Shown: positions 6,250 to 14,424, numbered from the stretch's first letter. The stretch is DNA of 25,355 bases from CAZXCQ01 sp964639275 (GCA_964639275.1 CAZXCQ010000058.1:1-25355); one strand, 5' to 3'. Numbers and translations: made by a program. The notes: generated by a model from the letters alone, not told the origin.

Positions 6250-8088
6250 TTAGGGATTCAGCCTGATTCCCATTTGAGCGAGGTTTTCGATCTCCTCTTC
6301 CAGATCCAGTTCCTTGAGGCAGGTTATGGTTGGAATCCCGTTCGGGTCCCATTTCCTCAAGGGGTAGTATTTGTCCAACAGCTCATCCAGACGAACCGTA
6401 TTCCCCTTGGAGGGACCCTCCGGCAGCGGCTCATTCAGACTCCTCCACGGGAGACTGTCATCAGAGCGGCTAAACCCCTCTCTGATATTAAAGAGCCGCT
6501 CCAGAGAAAAGATCCTCCGGGTAATGAGGTCTGCCGCATAATGTTCACCCGTGACCGCCTCCAGAATCTCGAGACGCGAGGCATCGTCCAGACCGTATCG
6601 GGAAAAAGAGCAAATGACCAGGGAGTCCATCAGACAGTAGCTGTTCTGATTCTTGTATACCAGCCCCGGTTTCTCTTTGTTTGTCGTCAGGCCCAGACTT
6701 TTTTCGCCTCCCAGGGTGGGACCCGTTGAATGATTTGCACCGGTCGGGGCCGTGGCATAAATGAGCCCCATCCCCACCAGCGCTCTCGGATCATAGGCGG
6801 CAAAACCCTTGCCCTTCGAAGACATGGCAAACCTGACCGTATCCCGGCCAATCGCATCGGCAGCCCGTCTGGCGCCGCCGCTCAAAAGCGCCCCGATCCC
6901 CTTTTTTTGGCCAATCGCCTCTATTGTCTCAACCAATGCATTGTCATTGCCAAACCTGAGATCAATCCCGCCGGTGTCTGCCTTGGTGAGTATCCCTTTT
7001 TCAAAACATTCCATGGCAAAACCAATAACATTGCCTGTCTCAATCGTGTCCATCCCGTAAAGGTTACAGAGGCTGTTGGCCTTGGCAACAGCCTCGATAT
7101 TGGTAATCCCACAATTGGTACCCAGCAATCCGATGGTCTCAAATTGCGGTCCCTGCAAAACAGTGCCCTTATAAGGCCCCGTCTTGACCAGAGACAGCTT
7201 TCCACACGGTAAGGGGCAGCTAAAGCAAGACTCATCATGCAAGACCAGTTTCTCTCGAAATATCTCAGAGTAGAGGTTCTCTGCACCCTCCAGTTTCTCA
7301 CCCGAGAAATTCCTCACGGGGATAATCCCGAGTTTGTTGGTGGTCTCGACAGTCATGGTGGTGCCTTTCCAAATTCGCTCCGGAACCCCTGGATGCGACC
7401 TGATCGCGGCATATCTCTCCCGCAGAAGTCCCAGAAACGCCTCTTTGTCTGGCACCGTCACACCCTGTTGACCGTTGACTACAATGGCCTTTAACCGCTT
7501 GTTTCCGAATACAGCGCCAGTTCCCCCGCCACCGGCTGTTCTTCCCCAATCATTGAGCACAGAGGCGAACAGGACCTGTTGCTCACCCGCGGGACCGATG
7601 GTCAAGTTCTTTGAGCCCTCAAAATCCTTTCGCAGGCGTTCTTCGGTATCCCGGGTGGTCTTGCCCCAGAGGTGGGTTGCATCTCTGATTTCGGCAGAGC
7701 CGTTTTCAATCCGCAGATAAACCGGTTTTTCCGATTGCCCCTCTACCACGATGCCATCAAATCCGCCGTATTTCAGTCCCGCACTGAATTCGCCCCCTGA
7801 GAGGCTTCTTGTATAGGTCCCGGTCAAAGGAGATTTGGTCGCAACAACAAAGCGCGAGGAATACGGAACCGCTGTTCCATTTATGGGCCCGGTCAGTATG
7901 TAAATATTGTTTTCCGGTCCCAGGGGAGCCGCACCCGGTTTGAGATCATCATATATCATCCTGGATGCAAACCCTCGCCCCCCGATATACCCCAGGGCCA
8001 TTTCACGCGTGACAACCTCAATCCGGGTCGTCTTCTCTGTCAGATTGGCCCTCAATATTTTCCCGCAATAGCCGTTCACGACTGCCAT
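6250..8088 (-). CDS. aor: Aldehyde ferredoxin oxidoreductase, tungsten type (AOR1)
   Basis: This 612-residue protein has the standard AOR architecture: N-terminal pterin-binding domain (GYCGKILRANLTEKTT, YIGGRGFASRMIYDDL, the SGGEFSAGLKYGGFDGI region) and C-terminal domains. The single 4Fe-4S cluster ligands are Cys288, Cys291, Cys295 (CFSCPLPC) and Cys493 (SLVICSF), spaced as in Pyrococcus AOR. Residues near the W site are conserved (Glu317 in QFETIG, YDPR at 432-435, His453 in TGANH). It should oxidise an aldehyde to the acid, or run in reverse, passing electrons to the partner ferredoxin subunit. I prefer ATG 8088, six bases after the ferredoxin stop; a GTG lies at 8091. The pair is clearly co-translated. 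The aldehyde substrate is unknown. Confidence 0.93.
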   Translation of the reverse strand: MAVVNGYCGKILRANLTEKTTRIEVVTREMALGYIGGRGFASRMIYDDLKPGAAPLGPENNIYILTGPINGTAVPYSSRFVVATKSPLTGTYTRSLSGGEFSAGLKYGGFDGIVVEGQSEKPVYLRIENGSAEIRDATHLWGKTTRDTEERLRKDFEGSKNLTIGPAGEQQVLFASVLNDWGRTAGGGGTGAVFGNKRLKAIVVNGQQGVTVPDKEAFLGLLRERYAAIRSHPGVPERIWKGTTMTVETTNKLGIIPVRNFSGEKLEGAENLYSEIFREKLVLHDESCFSCPLPCGKLSLVKTGPYKGTVLQGPQFETIGLLGTNCGITNIEAVAKANSLCNLYGMDTIETGNVIGFAMECFEKGILTKADTGGIDLRFGNDNALVETIEAIGQKKGIGALLSGGARRAADAIGRDTVRFAMSSKGKGFAAYDPRALVGMGLIYATAPTGANHSTGPTLGGEKSLGLTTNKEKPGLVYKNQNSYCLMDSLVICSFSRYGLDDASRLEILEAVTGEHYAADLITRRIFSLERLFNIREGFSRSDDSLPWRSLNEPLPEGPSKGNTVRLDELLDKYYPLRKWDPNGIPTITCLKELDLEEEIENLAQMGIRLNP

Positions 8089-8094
8089 CACCCC

Positions 8095-8523
8095 CTAACC
8101 CTCTTCCAACCCAAGGGCATCACGCGGGCAAAAGGATACGCAGAGACTCTGGCCTCCGCAGAGATCGCATTTTTGCGCCTTTCCTTTTTCTTTATCAAAG
8201 AGGATCATGTCATGGGGACACTCTTCCACACAAAGCCCACAACCCACACACGCCTCATCCTTTACCAGCAGGCCTTTTGTCTCAGAATTCCTCACAATGG
8301 CTTCCTCAGGACATATCTCTGCACACGGAGCCGGATCGCACTGTTCACAGACATGCGGGACGTCTATCTGATCAGGCAATGTATCCGGCCCTATGGATCG
8401 ATTGATTTCTATCCGGATCCTGGCTCTGGAAGGATTAAATTCACCCTCATGCCAGAAGCTACAGATGAGTTCACAGATCTTGCAGCCACTGCAAACACCC
8501 GCGTGTGCAACAAGCCTTGTCAC
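8095..8523 (-). CDS. Four-cluster 4Fe-4S ferredoxin subunit partner of AOR1
   Basis: The protein is 142 residues from GTG at 8523, which has GGAGG about 9 bp upstream; an earlier GTG at 8562 lacks this and adds 13 unlikely residues. Sixteen cysteines form four cluster motifs: CSGCKICELIC, CEQCDPAPCAEIC, CVGCGLCVEEC and CDLCGGQSLCVSFC. This is the HycB/AorA-like polyferredoxin fold that relays electrons from a W-cofactor subunit. It sits between gntR and AOR1 and is only 6 bp from AOR1, so it is the dedicated electron-transfer subunit. The final electron acceptor is not encoded beside it. Confidence 0.9.
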   Translation of the reverse strand: MTRLVAHAGVCSGCKICELICSFWHEGEFNPSRARIRIEINRSIGPDTLPDQIDVPHVCEQCDPAPCAEICPEEAIVRNSETKGLLVKDEACVGCGLCVEECPHDMILFDKEKGKAQKCDLCGGQSLCVSFCPRDALGLEEG

Positions 8524-8590
8524 TTTCTTGGTCCTCCCACTAATACACAGGATCCCGGGCACGCCGGCCCCGCTGCAAAGGCGCCCTATT

Positions 8591-9268
8591 TCACAACCTC
8601 ATATGCTCTTCTCTCGCCGTGAGAATACCAATGAGCCCGTCTCTCCCTTTTCTTATATGACCTTGCAGGCATTGGATGAGTTCTTTCTCATTTCCCATTA
8701 AAAAGAGATTGAATATTTCGTAGTGCTCCTTGCTGGCCTCCTGGCCTCGACGGGGATAAAGCTCTTCCACCCTTCGCTTGTAGTTTAGCTTCTCAAATAT
8801 GTTTTCAAGCGTGGCGCTCAGAAGCGAATTGTCTGCCAGTCCTGCCAGGTCCACATGAAATTTCTTGTCAAGCGGCAACCGGTTTCTATCGGGCTTTTCA
8901 TGCGCACACTGATAATAGAGGTCCATTGTCTTGCGAATCTCGGTTCTAAAGGCCTTGGTGATTTTCATGCCCTCCCTGAGCACCTTTGTTATGGCGAATA
9001 CTTCAAGGGCCTCTCTGACATCATAGAGGTTCTCCAATTCGGTGATACTCAGATCGCTGACAAAATATCCACGGTTTCTTATCTGGAAGATAAACCCTTC
9101 TTCCATCAGACGGTTCAGTGCCTCTCGGATTGGCGTCGTACTCACCCCAATCTCCCTGCTCAGGAATTCATGATCAAGGCGATGGCCAGGCTTGATTTTG
9201 TAAGTGAGGATGAATTCCTTGATCCGGGTGTAGGCTTCAAGCCTTTTATCTCTGGTCTTCTTTTCCAT
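8591..9268 (-). CDS. GntR-family transcriptional regulator, FadR/FCD subfamily
   Basis: This 225-residue protein has an N-terminal winged helix (residues 8-72; recognition region STTPIREALNRLMEEGFI) and a C-terminal all-helical FCD effector domain (78-215). The metal-ligand set expected in FCD proteins is present: Asp134, His138, His182 and His204, suggesting a carboxylate effector bound through a metal. It is the first gene of the minus-strand unit with ferredoxin and AOR1 and is divergent from the ABC importer. It is therefore likely autoregulatory and a regulator of the importer, with a sugar acid or other organic acid as inducer (inference). The ribosome-binding site is weak (GAGAGA). Confidence 0.9.
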   Translation of the reverse strand: MEKKTRDKRLEAYTRIKEFILTYKIKPGHRLDHEFLSREIGVSTTPIREALNRLMEEGFIFQIRNRGYFVSDLSITELENLYDVREALEVFAITKVLREGMKITKAFRTEIRKTMDLYYQCAHEKPDRNRLPLDKKFHVDLAGLADNSLLSATLENIFEKLNYKRRVEELYPRRGQEASKEHYEIFNLFLMGNEKELIQCLQGHIRKGRDGLIGILTAREEHMRL

Positions 9269-9386
9269 ATACTGGTCTCTCGCCCCGAACCGTCGGTTTC
9301 ACCTCATTCTTTTTGTCCGACCATCGGCCATCCGTCGATCGATTCACAGATCCCCCTCTGTTTGAGGCCATATTACGTTAGCCGGG

Positions 9387-9416
9387 ATAATAAAATTTTA
9401 TATTATATGTTGTCAA
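9387..9416 (-). promoter_or_regulatory. Putative sigma70 promoter for gntR-ferredoxin-AOR1
   Basis: On the minus strand TTGACA (complement of 9411-9416) is followed after 18 bp by TATTAT (complement of 9387-9392). Transcription would start near 9380, leaving a leader of about 110 nt before gntR. A perfect 12-bp palindrome ATAAAATTTTAT (9390-9401) overlaps the -10 region and is a possible operator, though it is A/T-only and may be chance. Confidence 0.6.
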
Positions 9417-9436
9417 ATAAAAAATAAAAATTGGGC

Positions 9437-9464
9437 TTGACATCCATGGGGGATCACATATAAT
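9437..9464 (+). promoter_or_regulatory. Strong putative sigma70 promoter for the ABC importer
   Basis: The hexamers are both consensus: TTGACA (9437-9442), a 16-bp spacer, and TATAAT (9459-9464). The start would be near 9471, about 50 nt before the permease ATG. Its -35 lies only 20 bp from the -35 of the divergent gntR promoter. An imperfect ATCC-n5-GGAT symmetry (9442-9454) sits between the hexamers and is the best placed, though weak, candidate GntR operator. Confidence 0.75.
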
Positions 9465-9521
9465 CTTCCCCGTTCTTTCTTTTCTTTGCCCATCCAATCC
9501 CGGAGTACAGGAGAACCGTTT

Positions 9522-10508
9522 ATGGAAGTTGAAAGTACGTTTGGGAAAATGCGTGCACCAACCTCTGTCATGGGTTTAAAGGCACTATTCGAGAAATATG
9601 GGATCTATATATTCTTGATTCTGCTTTTTATCTTCGCCTCTGTTGTGTCTCCGGCATTCCTCAGGCCGCAAAATCTCAAGGATATCCTCAACCAGGCCGC
9701 AGCCCTGGGGATCGTCAGCATCGGCCAGACCTTTGTCATCCTGACGGGCGGAGGGGGGCTCGACCTTTCGGTGTCCTCGGTCATGGCCACCGTAGCGGTC
9801 ATTGTCGCCCACAACACGGGCGGACAGGATGCATTGCTCTTGCCGGTCGCATTCTTCTGTCTCCTATTTGGCCTTCTCGTTGGACTGTTTAACGGCCTCC
9901 TTATTACAAAGCGGCGTGTCCCTCCTTTTATGGCCACCCTGGGCATGATGATTATCATCCAGGGCTTTCGTTTTATTTATACAAAAGGGGCTCCCAAAGG
10001 AGATTTTCCTCCATTCTTGCGCTTTCTGGGAAATGGCAGTATTGGTCCGATTCCAACATCCGTCGTTTCCCTCGCTATCTTGACGATTATCGCTGCGATT
10101 ATCTTAAGAAAGACCGTATTCGGAAGACAGGTTTACACCATTGGAGGAAATATCAATACGGCCCGTCTATCCGGATACCGTACCGATCTGATCATCACAG
10201 CGACCTATATGATTTCAGGCCTGACAGCGGCTATCGCGGGTCTCTATTTGGCGGGCTGGATCGGGATCGCGGATAACTGGGTCGGAAAAGGCTATGAGCT
10301 GGATTCAATTGCCGCCGTGGTCATGGGGGGAACCTCTTTCGAGGGAGGGAGGGGAGGAGTTCTGGGAACGATTGCTGGCGTCTTGATCATCATGATGCTC
10401 TTCAATCTGATTTTACTGCTCCATCTTCCTGTGCAGGTCCAGTATATCATCAAAGGTGCTGTGATTGTAATGGCAGCCTCGTTCTATGTCCGAAGATCGG
10501 TCCGTTAG
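9522..10508 (+). CDS. Ribose-type ABC importer permease (first)
   Basis: The protein is 328 residues from ATG 9522, preceded by AGGAGA; the frame is open to an upstream TTG (9486) without such support. It is a highly hydrophobic BPD_transp_2 (RbsC-like) protein with 8-10 membrane spans. The family signature after span 2 reads GQTFVILTGGGGLDLSVSS, with one more residue than the TGGIDLSVGS form seen in the other permease. The conserved late loop VVMGGTSFEGGRGGVLGT is present. It forms the inner-membrane channel with the second permease at 13263, probably as a heterodimer. It is first in the importer operon, ahead of the binding protein. Confidence 0.9.
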   Translation: MEVESTFGKMRAPTSVMGLKALFEKYGIYIFLILLFIFASVVSPAFLRPQNLKDILNQAAALGIVSIGQTFVILTGGGGLDLSVSSVMATVAVIVAHNTGGQDALLLPVAFFCLLFGLLVGLFNGLLITKRRVPPFMATLGMMIIIQGFRFIYTKGAPKGDFPPFLRFLGNGSIGPIPTSVVSLAILTIIAAIILRKTVFGRQVYTIGGNINTARLSGYRTDLIITATYMISGLTAAIAGLYLAGWIGIADNWVGKGYELDSIAAVVMGGTSFEGGRGGVLGTIAGVLIIMMLFNLILLLHLPVQVQYIIKGAVIVMAASFYVRRSVR

Positions 10509-10597
10509 GAATTCCAGGATGAAAGGGGGTGAGATGAGCAAAGGTCGGACAGACTGAAATGGTCTTTTAACCAAAACTTCTGACTAAGGAGGGTAGG

Positions 10598-11686
10598 ATG
10601 AAAAAGTCACTATTTGTTCTGATTGCAACTGCATTTGTGGTGAGTGTGCTTGGTCCCCTGGCCGGCGCAGAGGAAAGGCAATGGTCTCGCTCCTGGCTGT
10701 GGGATCCTAACCCGGTTAAAATGATGGACACTTCGAAGTATAAGAAAAAACCACCCTATGTCATCGGTTTTAGCAACGCCTCCATTTCCAATTCCTGGCG
10801 GGTCTTCTTTGCTCGCGAGGTGGAGGCCGAGGCCGAAAAGCACAAGGATCTGATCAAAAAATTGTATGTCACGGATGCCCAGGACAAACCCGACAAACAG
10901 ATCGGTGATACCGAGGACCTCGTGGCCAAGGGATGCGATGCAATCATCCTGAGTGCTGCCACAATGGCGGCCCTGGACCCCATTGCCACGAGACTGCACA
11001 AACAAGGTATCCCGATAGTCTGTGCCGACCGGAGGGTCACGAGCGATAATTTTGTCTCCTTTGTCACGGCCAGCAATTTCACCCAGGGGCGGATGATGAT
11101 GGTCTGGCTCTGTGAAATGCTGAAGGGAAAAGGGAATATCGTGATGCTTCCGGGTATCGCGGGGGCAGGCCCGGCAGAAGAGAGAATTGTCGGGGCAAAG
11201 GAAGTGCTCTCTCAATACCCCGGCATCAAGGTCCTTGACCTGCAATACACCAGCTGGTCACCATCCGAAGGCAAGCGGATCATGGCGGCCTTGATCCAGT
11301 CTTATGGAAACAAAATCAATGGCGTCTGGGCTGACAGCGGTCTGCAGGGGAGTGGAGCGATTGAGGCATTGCACGAAGCGGGCATGAAGATCCCTATCAC
11401 CGGGGAAGATCTCAATGCCTTTCTCCTGAGGGTGCAGAAGTATCAATTTCCGGGCATGAGCATCGGTTTTCCCGTAAAAATGGGGGCCGAGTCTGTGAGA
11501 ACGGCCTTAAAGATCTTACAGGGAATCCCGGTGCCCTTTATTGTAAATGTCACCAGAAAGGTGCTTACCACTGTGGATACTGCGGATGTCAAATCCGACG
11601 TGCCGTGGAGCTCCATGGTCCATGCAGATTGGCCTTCTGACTGGTGGATCGACAACACCCTTCCAAAAAAATGGCTACCGAAGTAA
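10598..11686 (+). CDS. Periplasmic sugar-type substrate-binding protein
   Basis: This 362-residue protein has a Sec signal peptide (MKKSLFVLIATAFVVSVLG, predicted cut after Ala24 in LAGA/EE) and no lipobox cysteine, so it should be a free periplasmic protein. The mature part is a type I periplasmic-binding fold (Peripla_BP_4): VIGFSNASISNSWR on the first strand, then DLVAKGCDAIILSAATMAAL, GIPIVCADRRV and GKGNIVMLPGIAGAG. An extra N-terminal stretch of about 30 residues rich in Trp precedes the fold. The start has AAGGAGG 6-8 bp upstream. A stem-loop follows the gene. The ligand cannot be read; the fold suggests a sugar, sugar-like or small cyclic compound. Confidence 0.9.
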   Translation: MKKSLFVLIATAFVVSVLGPLAGAEERQWSRSWLWDPNPVKMMDTSKYKKKPPYVIGFSNASISNSWRVFFAREVEAEAEKHKDLIKKLYVTDAQDKPDKQIGDTEDLVAKGCDAIILSAATMAALDPIATRLHKQGIPIVCADRRVTSDNFVSFVTASNFTQGRMMMVWLCEMLKGKGNIVMLPGIAGAGPAEERIVGAKEVLSQYPGIKVLDLQYTSWSPSEGKRIMAALIQSYGNKINGVWADSGLQGSGAIEALHEAGMKIPITGEDLNAFLLRVQKYQFPGMSIGFPVKMGAESVRTALKILQGIPVPFIVNVTRKVLTTVDTADVKSDVPWSSMVHADWPSDWWIDNTLPKKWLPK

Positions 11687-11694
11687 CACGTCAA

Positions 11695-11716
11695 GGGGAG
11701 GGCTCAGGTCCTCCCC
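11695..11716 (+). promoter_or_regulatory. Intergenic stem-loop after the binding-protein gene
   Basis: GGGGAGG (11695-11701) pairs with CCTCCCC (11710-11716) across an 8-nt loop. It lies 9 bp past the binding-protein stop and has no T-run after it. In ABC operons such stems commonly protect or partly terminate the upstream message, so that the binding protein exceeds the ATPase. The weak ribosome-binding site of the ATPase gene fits this. Confidence 0.5.
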
Positions 11717-11746
11717 CAACCCATATCAGGTGACAACGGGTACGAG

Positions 11747-13273
11747 ATGGACGAAAACATTCTGGAAATGCAAGGGATCTCCAAGACCTTCCCGGGGGTA
11801 CAGGCGCTCGAGAAGGTCAATTTTAGCTCCGTGGGCGGAGAAGTCCACGCGCTGGTTGGAGAAAACGGCGCCGGCAAGTCCACTTTGATGAAGATTCTGG
11901 CGGGCGTGTATCGACCGGATGAGGGGAGGACTTTTATCAGGGGCAAAGAAATCGCCCCTGCCTCTCCCAGGGAGGCACAGGAATATGGGATCAGCATTAT
12001 CTATCAGGAGTTTAATCTGATCCCGGAACTTACCGTTAGCCAAAACGTTTTTTTGGGACGGGAACCGTCAAAAGGCAGGGTTTTTATCGACACTGCCAGC
12101 CTGTATCACAGGACAAGAGAACTCCTATCTGAATTGGGCGCCGACATCGACATTCACACCAAGGTCAAAAACCTGAGCGTGGCCAAACAGCAGATGGTCG
12201 AGGTGGCCAAAGCGCTGTCCCTCAACGCCGATATCATCATAATGGATGAACCCTCGGCCGTGGTTTCGGGAAAGGAACTGGAATCATTGTTTAAAATCAT
12301 CCGATCTTTGAGGGATAGTGGTAAGGCAATCATCTATATCTCTCACCGGATCGACGAGATCTTTGAAATCGCAGATCGCACCACCATACTCAAAGACGGA
12401 AAGCTGGTCGGAACCGTCAATACCCGGGATGTGGACAAGCCATCAGTCATTCGAATGATGGTTGGCCGGAGTCTGGATGAAGCCTTTCCTGTCAAGAAAC
12501 AGGGGGAAAAAAGGGAAATCCTCACGCTCAAAGATGTAAGCCGGGGGAGCGTTCTCAAGGGCGCCTCCCTCAAGGTTTACAGCGGGGAGATCCTGGGGAT
12601 TGCCGGCTTGGTGGGTTCGGGGCGGACAGAGCTTGCCAGGGCAATCTTTGGGGCTGACCCTATCGATCGCGGGGAAATATTGTTTAATGGTGAGAGATTC
12701 AAGAGGGTCAACCCCAAAAAGACCATATCAAAAGGCATCGCGTTTGTGACGGAAGATAGAAAAAAAGAAGGTCTTGTTCACTGCCTGCCGGTAAAGAACA
12801 ATCTGACCTTTCCAATATTAGACAAAATCAAAAAGTGGTTCTTTATCAAAGAGGAAGAAGAAAAGGCCATTAGTAACCACTGTGTCCAGCAATTCAATAT
12901 CACAACCCCGAGTATCAATCAGGAGGTCCAGTATCTTAGCGGTGGGAACCAGCAGAAAGTGATCCTGGCCAAATGGACAAATGCCGACCCTACCCTGATT
13001 ATCATGGACGAACCTACCCGAGGGATCGATGTGGGGGCAAAGACGGAGATCTACAATCTTATGAGGACCCTGGCAAAGCAGGGGACCGCAATCATCATGA
13101 TTTCGTCGGAGCTCCCCGAGATTATTGGAATGAGTGACCGAATTGTGGTCATGCACGATGGCCGGATCGCAGGAAAATTTGCCCCCTCCGAGGCTACGGA
13201 GGAGCGCATCTTGATGCTGGCCACCGGCCAGGTCACGGAAATCCCGGTGGAGGAACAAGGCCGTGAATATTGA
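11747..13273 (+). CDS. Ribose-type ABC importer ATPase with two nucleotide-binding domains
   Basis: The 508-residue length is normal for RbsA/MglA-type proteins. Domain 1 (5-235) has Walker A GENGAGKST (38-46), the signature region LSVAKQQMVEVAKAL and Walker B IIIMDEPSA. Domain 2 (250-495) has the degenerate P-loop GLVGSGRTE that is usual for these proteins, the full signature LSGGNQQKVILAKW and Walker B LIIMDEPTRGIDVG. It powers import through the two permeases. It starts 60 bp after the binding-protein gene behind a stem-loop, and its end overlaps the next start by 11 bp, indicating translational coupling. Confidence 0.95.
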   Translation: MDENILEMQGISKTFPGVQALEKVNFSSVGGEVHALVGENGAGKSTLMKILAGVYRPDEGRTFIRGKEIAPASPREAQEYGISIIYQEFNLIPELTVSQNVFLGREPSKGRVFIDTASLYHRTRELLSELGADIDIHTKVKNLSVAKQQMVEVAKALSLNADIIIMDEPSAVVSGKELESLFKIIRSLRDSGKAIIYISHRIDEIFEIADRTTILKDGKLVGTVNTRDVDKPSVIRMMVGRSLDEAFPVKKQGEKREILTLKDVSRGSVLKGASLKVYSGEILGIAGLVGSGRTELARAIFGADPIDRGEILFNGERFKRVNPKKTISKGIAFVTEDRKKEGLVHCLPVKNNLTFPILDKIKKWFFIKEEEEKAISNHCVQQFNITTPSINQEVQYLSGGNQQKVILAKWTNADPTLIIMDEPTRGIDVGAKTEIYNLMRTLAKQGTAIIMISSELPEIIGMSDRIVVMHDGRIAGKFAPSEATEERILMLATGQVTEIPVEEQGREY

Positions 13274-14198
13274 CCGTTTTAAAGAGCAGTGGACGACAAT
13301 TGTCGTCTATCTTGTTTTGGCTGCATTAATCATCTTTACGAGTCTGGCATCTGACGTATTTCTCACACCCCGTAATCTCGATAATATCTTACGCCAGGCC
13401 GTGGGGCTCGGCCTTGTGAGCATCGGGCAGACCTTTGCGATACTGACGGCCGGGATTGATCTGTCGATCGGCTCGGTGGTCAGCTTGACTTCCTGTCTGA
13501 CCACAGGGATGGTCTTCGGAAAGGCCGACCTCCTCATCCCTGTAATCGGCCTGGTGATCGGGTTGGCCCTGCTGATCGGTTTTTTCAACGGGTTTATCAT
13601 TACCAGGACAGGTGTACACCCCCTTATCGTGACTCTGGGGATGATGTCTATTGTCCAGGGGGCCGTATTGGTTTATACAAAGGCACCTTACGGAAAAATC
13701 CCGTCTTCCTTTGATTTTCTTGCCTGGGGAAAACTGGGGCCTATTCCTGTTCCCGTTTTTCTCCTGGGCGCAGTCGCTGCGGTTGCGATAATCGTACTGC
13801 GGCAAACGACCTTTGGCCGGTATGTATACGCGACTGGAGGAAATGAAGAGGTCGCGAGGCTCTCGGGAATCAAGACCAGCCGGGTCAAGATCTATACTTA
13901 CATGATATGCAGTTTCACCGCCGCACTGACCGGCCTGTTTCTCGCCAGCCGAATGGGGATGGGGGATCCTCGGGCGGGTCAACCCTATATGCTGGACTCC
14001 ATCGTCCCGGTTCTGATTGGTGGTACCAGCCTGACAGGAGGAAAGGGTGGCGTCGTCGGCACACTTCCCGGGATCTTCATCCTCATTGTTCTCAGCAACA
14101 CCCTCAATCTCCTTGATGTATCCTCTTACTGGCAGTGGATTGTAGAGGGTGGAATCATCATTATCGCCGTTGCGTTTTACTGGCGGGGAAACACATAA
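13263..14198 (+). CDS. Ribose-type ABC importer permease (second)
   Basis: This 311-residue BPD_transp_2 membrane protein starts at a GTG inside the end of the ATPase gene. The family signature is standard: GQTFAILTAGIDLSIGSVVS, then HPLIVTLGMMSIVQG, and the late loop VLIGGTSLTGGKGGVVGT. About eight to ten hydrophobic spans are visible. It differs considerably from the first permease, so the channel is probably a heterodimer. It is the last gene of the importer; 226 bp of repeats separate it from OYE1. Confidence 0.92.
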   Translation: MNIDRFKEQWTTIVVYLVLAALIIFTSLASDVFLTPRNLDNILRQAVGLGLVSIGQTFAILTAGIDLSIGSVVSLTSCLTTGMVFGKADLLIPVIGLVIGLALLIGFFNGFIITRTGVHPLIVTLGMMSIVQGAVLVYTKAPYGKIPSSFDFLAWGKLGPIPVPVFLLGAVAAVAIIVLRQTTFGRYVYATGGNEEVARLSGIKTSRVKIYTYMICSFTAALTGLFLASRMGMGDPRAGQPYMLDSIVPVLIGGTSLTGGKGGVVGTLPGIFILIVLSNTLNLLDVSSYWQWIVEGGIIIIAVAFYWRGNT

Positions 14199-14224
14199 GA
14201 ACAACCACAGATATTAATAAGTTG

Positions 14225-14298
14225 TATCAACTTAGCTCTTCTCAAAATTGGAACCTGGACAGGGCAACGGGAATTCAAAAAGCTAAACTGTTACGATT
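14225..14298. repeat. Family A repeat lacking the hairpin, 3' of the importer operon
   Basis: The left end (tatcaacttagctcttctca) and right end (attcaaaaagctaaactg, ttacgatt) match the other copies. Between them, acagggcaacggg joins directly to aattc, so most of the central palindrome arm seen at 2289-2319 is missing. It starts 27 bp after the permease stop codon. A small AAGTTG-tat-CAACTT hairpin (14219-14233) overlaps the left end. Confidence 0.65.
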
Positions 14299-14301
14299 GT
14301 G

Positions 14302-14314
14302 AGAGATAATCTCT
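14302..14314. promoter_or_regulatory. Perfect 13-bp palindrome upstream of OYE1
   Basis: AGAGAT-A-ATCTCT is an exact odd palindrome just after the family A copy and about 110 bp before the OYE1 start. It has the size of a dimeric regulator half-site pair. No matching site was seen in the gntR/importer control region, so the regulator is unassigned. Confidence 0.3.
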
Positions 14315-14318
14315 GATA

Positions 14319-14381
14319 GGGCTCGCTCAAAAATGACTCAGCAGAATTTGGGAAAATGTTAAGTTATTCTTGAGCGAGCCC
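14319..14381. repeat. 22-bp inverted repeat pair upstream of OYE1
   Basis: The arm at 14319-14340 (starting gggctcgctcaa) and the arm at 14360-14381 (ending ttgagcgagccc) are complementary at 19 of 22 positions, separated by 19 nt. The stem is not followed by a T-run. It could be a regulatory hairpin, a terminator-like barrier between the importer and the OYE1 operon, or a small mobile element with terminal inverted repeats. The gap 14199-14424 has no gene. Confidence 0.6.
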
Positions 14382-14424
14382 ATAGATTACATCTATAAGA
14401 ATCCCATGAGGGAGGGCGCGAGTC

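Noticed and set aside
8524..8562. Earlier GTG start for the AOR1 partner ferredoxin
   Set aside because: No ribosome-binding site precedes it, while GGAGG is well spaced before GTG 8523, which also gives the normal short lead to the first cluster motif.
594..14298. CRISPR array from the recurring repeats
   Set aside because: Copies are kilobases apart, variable in length and sequence, and have no regular spacers or cas genes.
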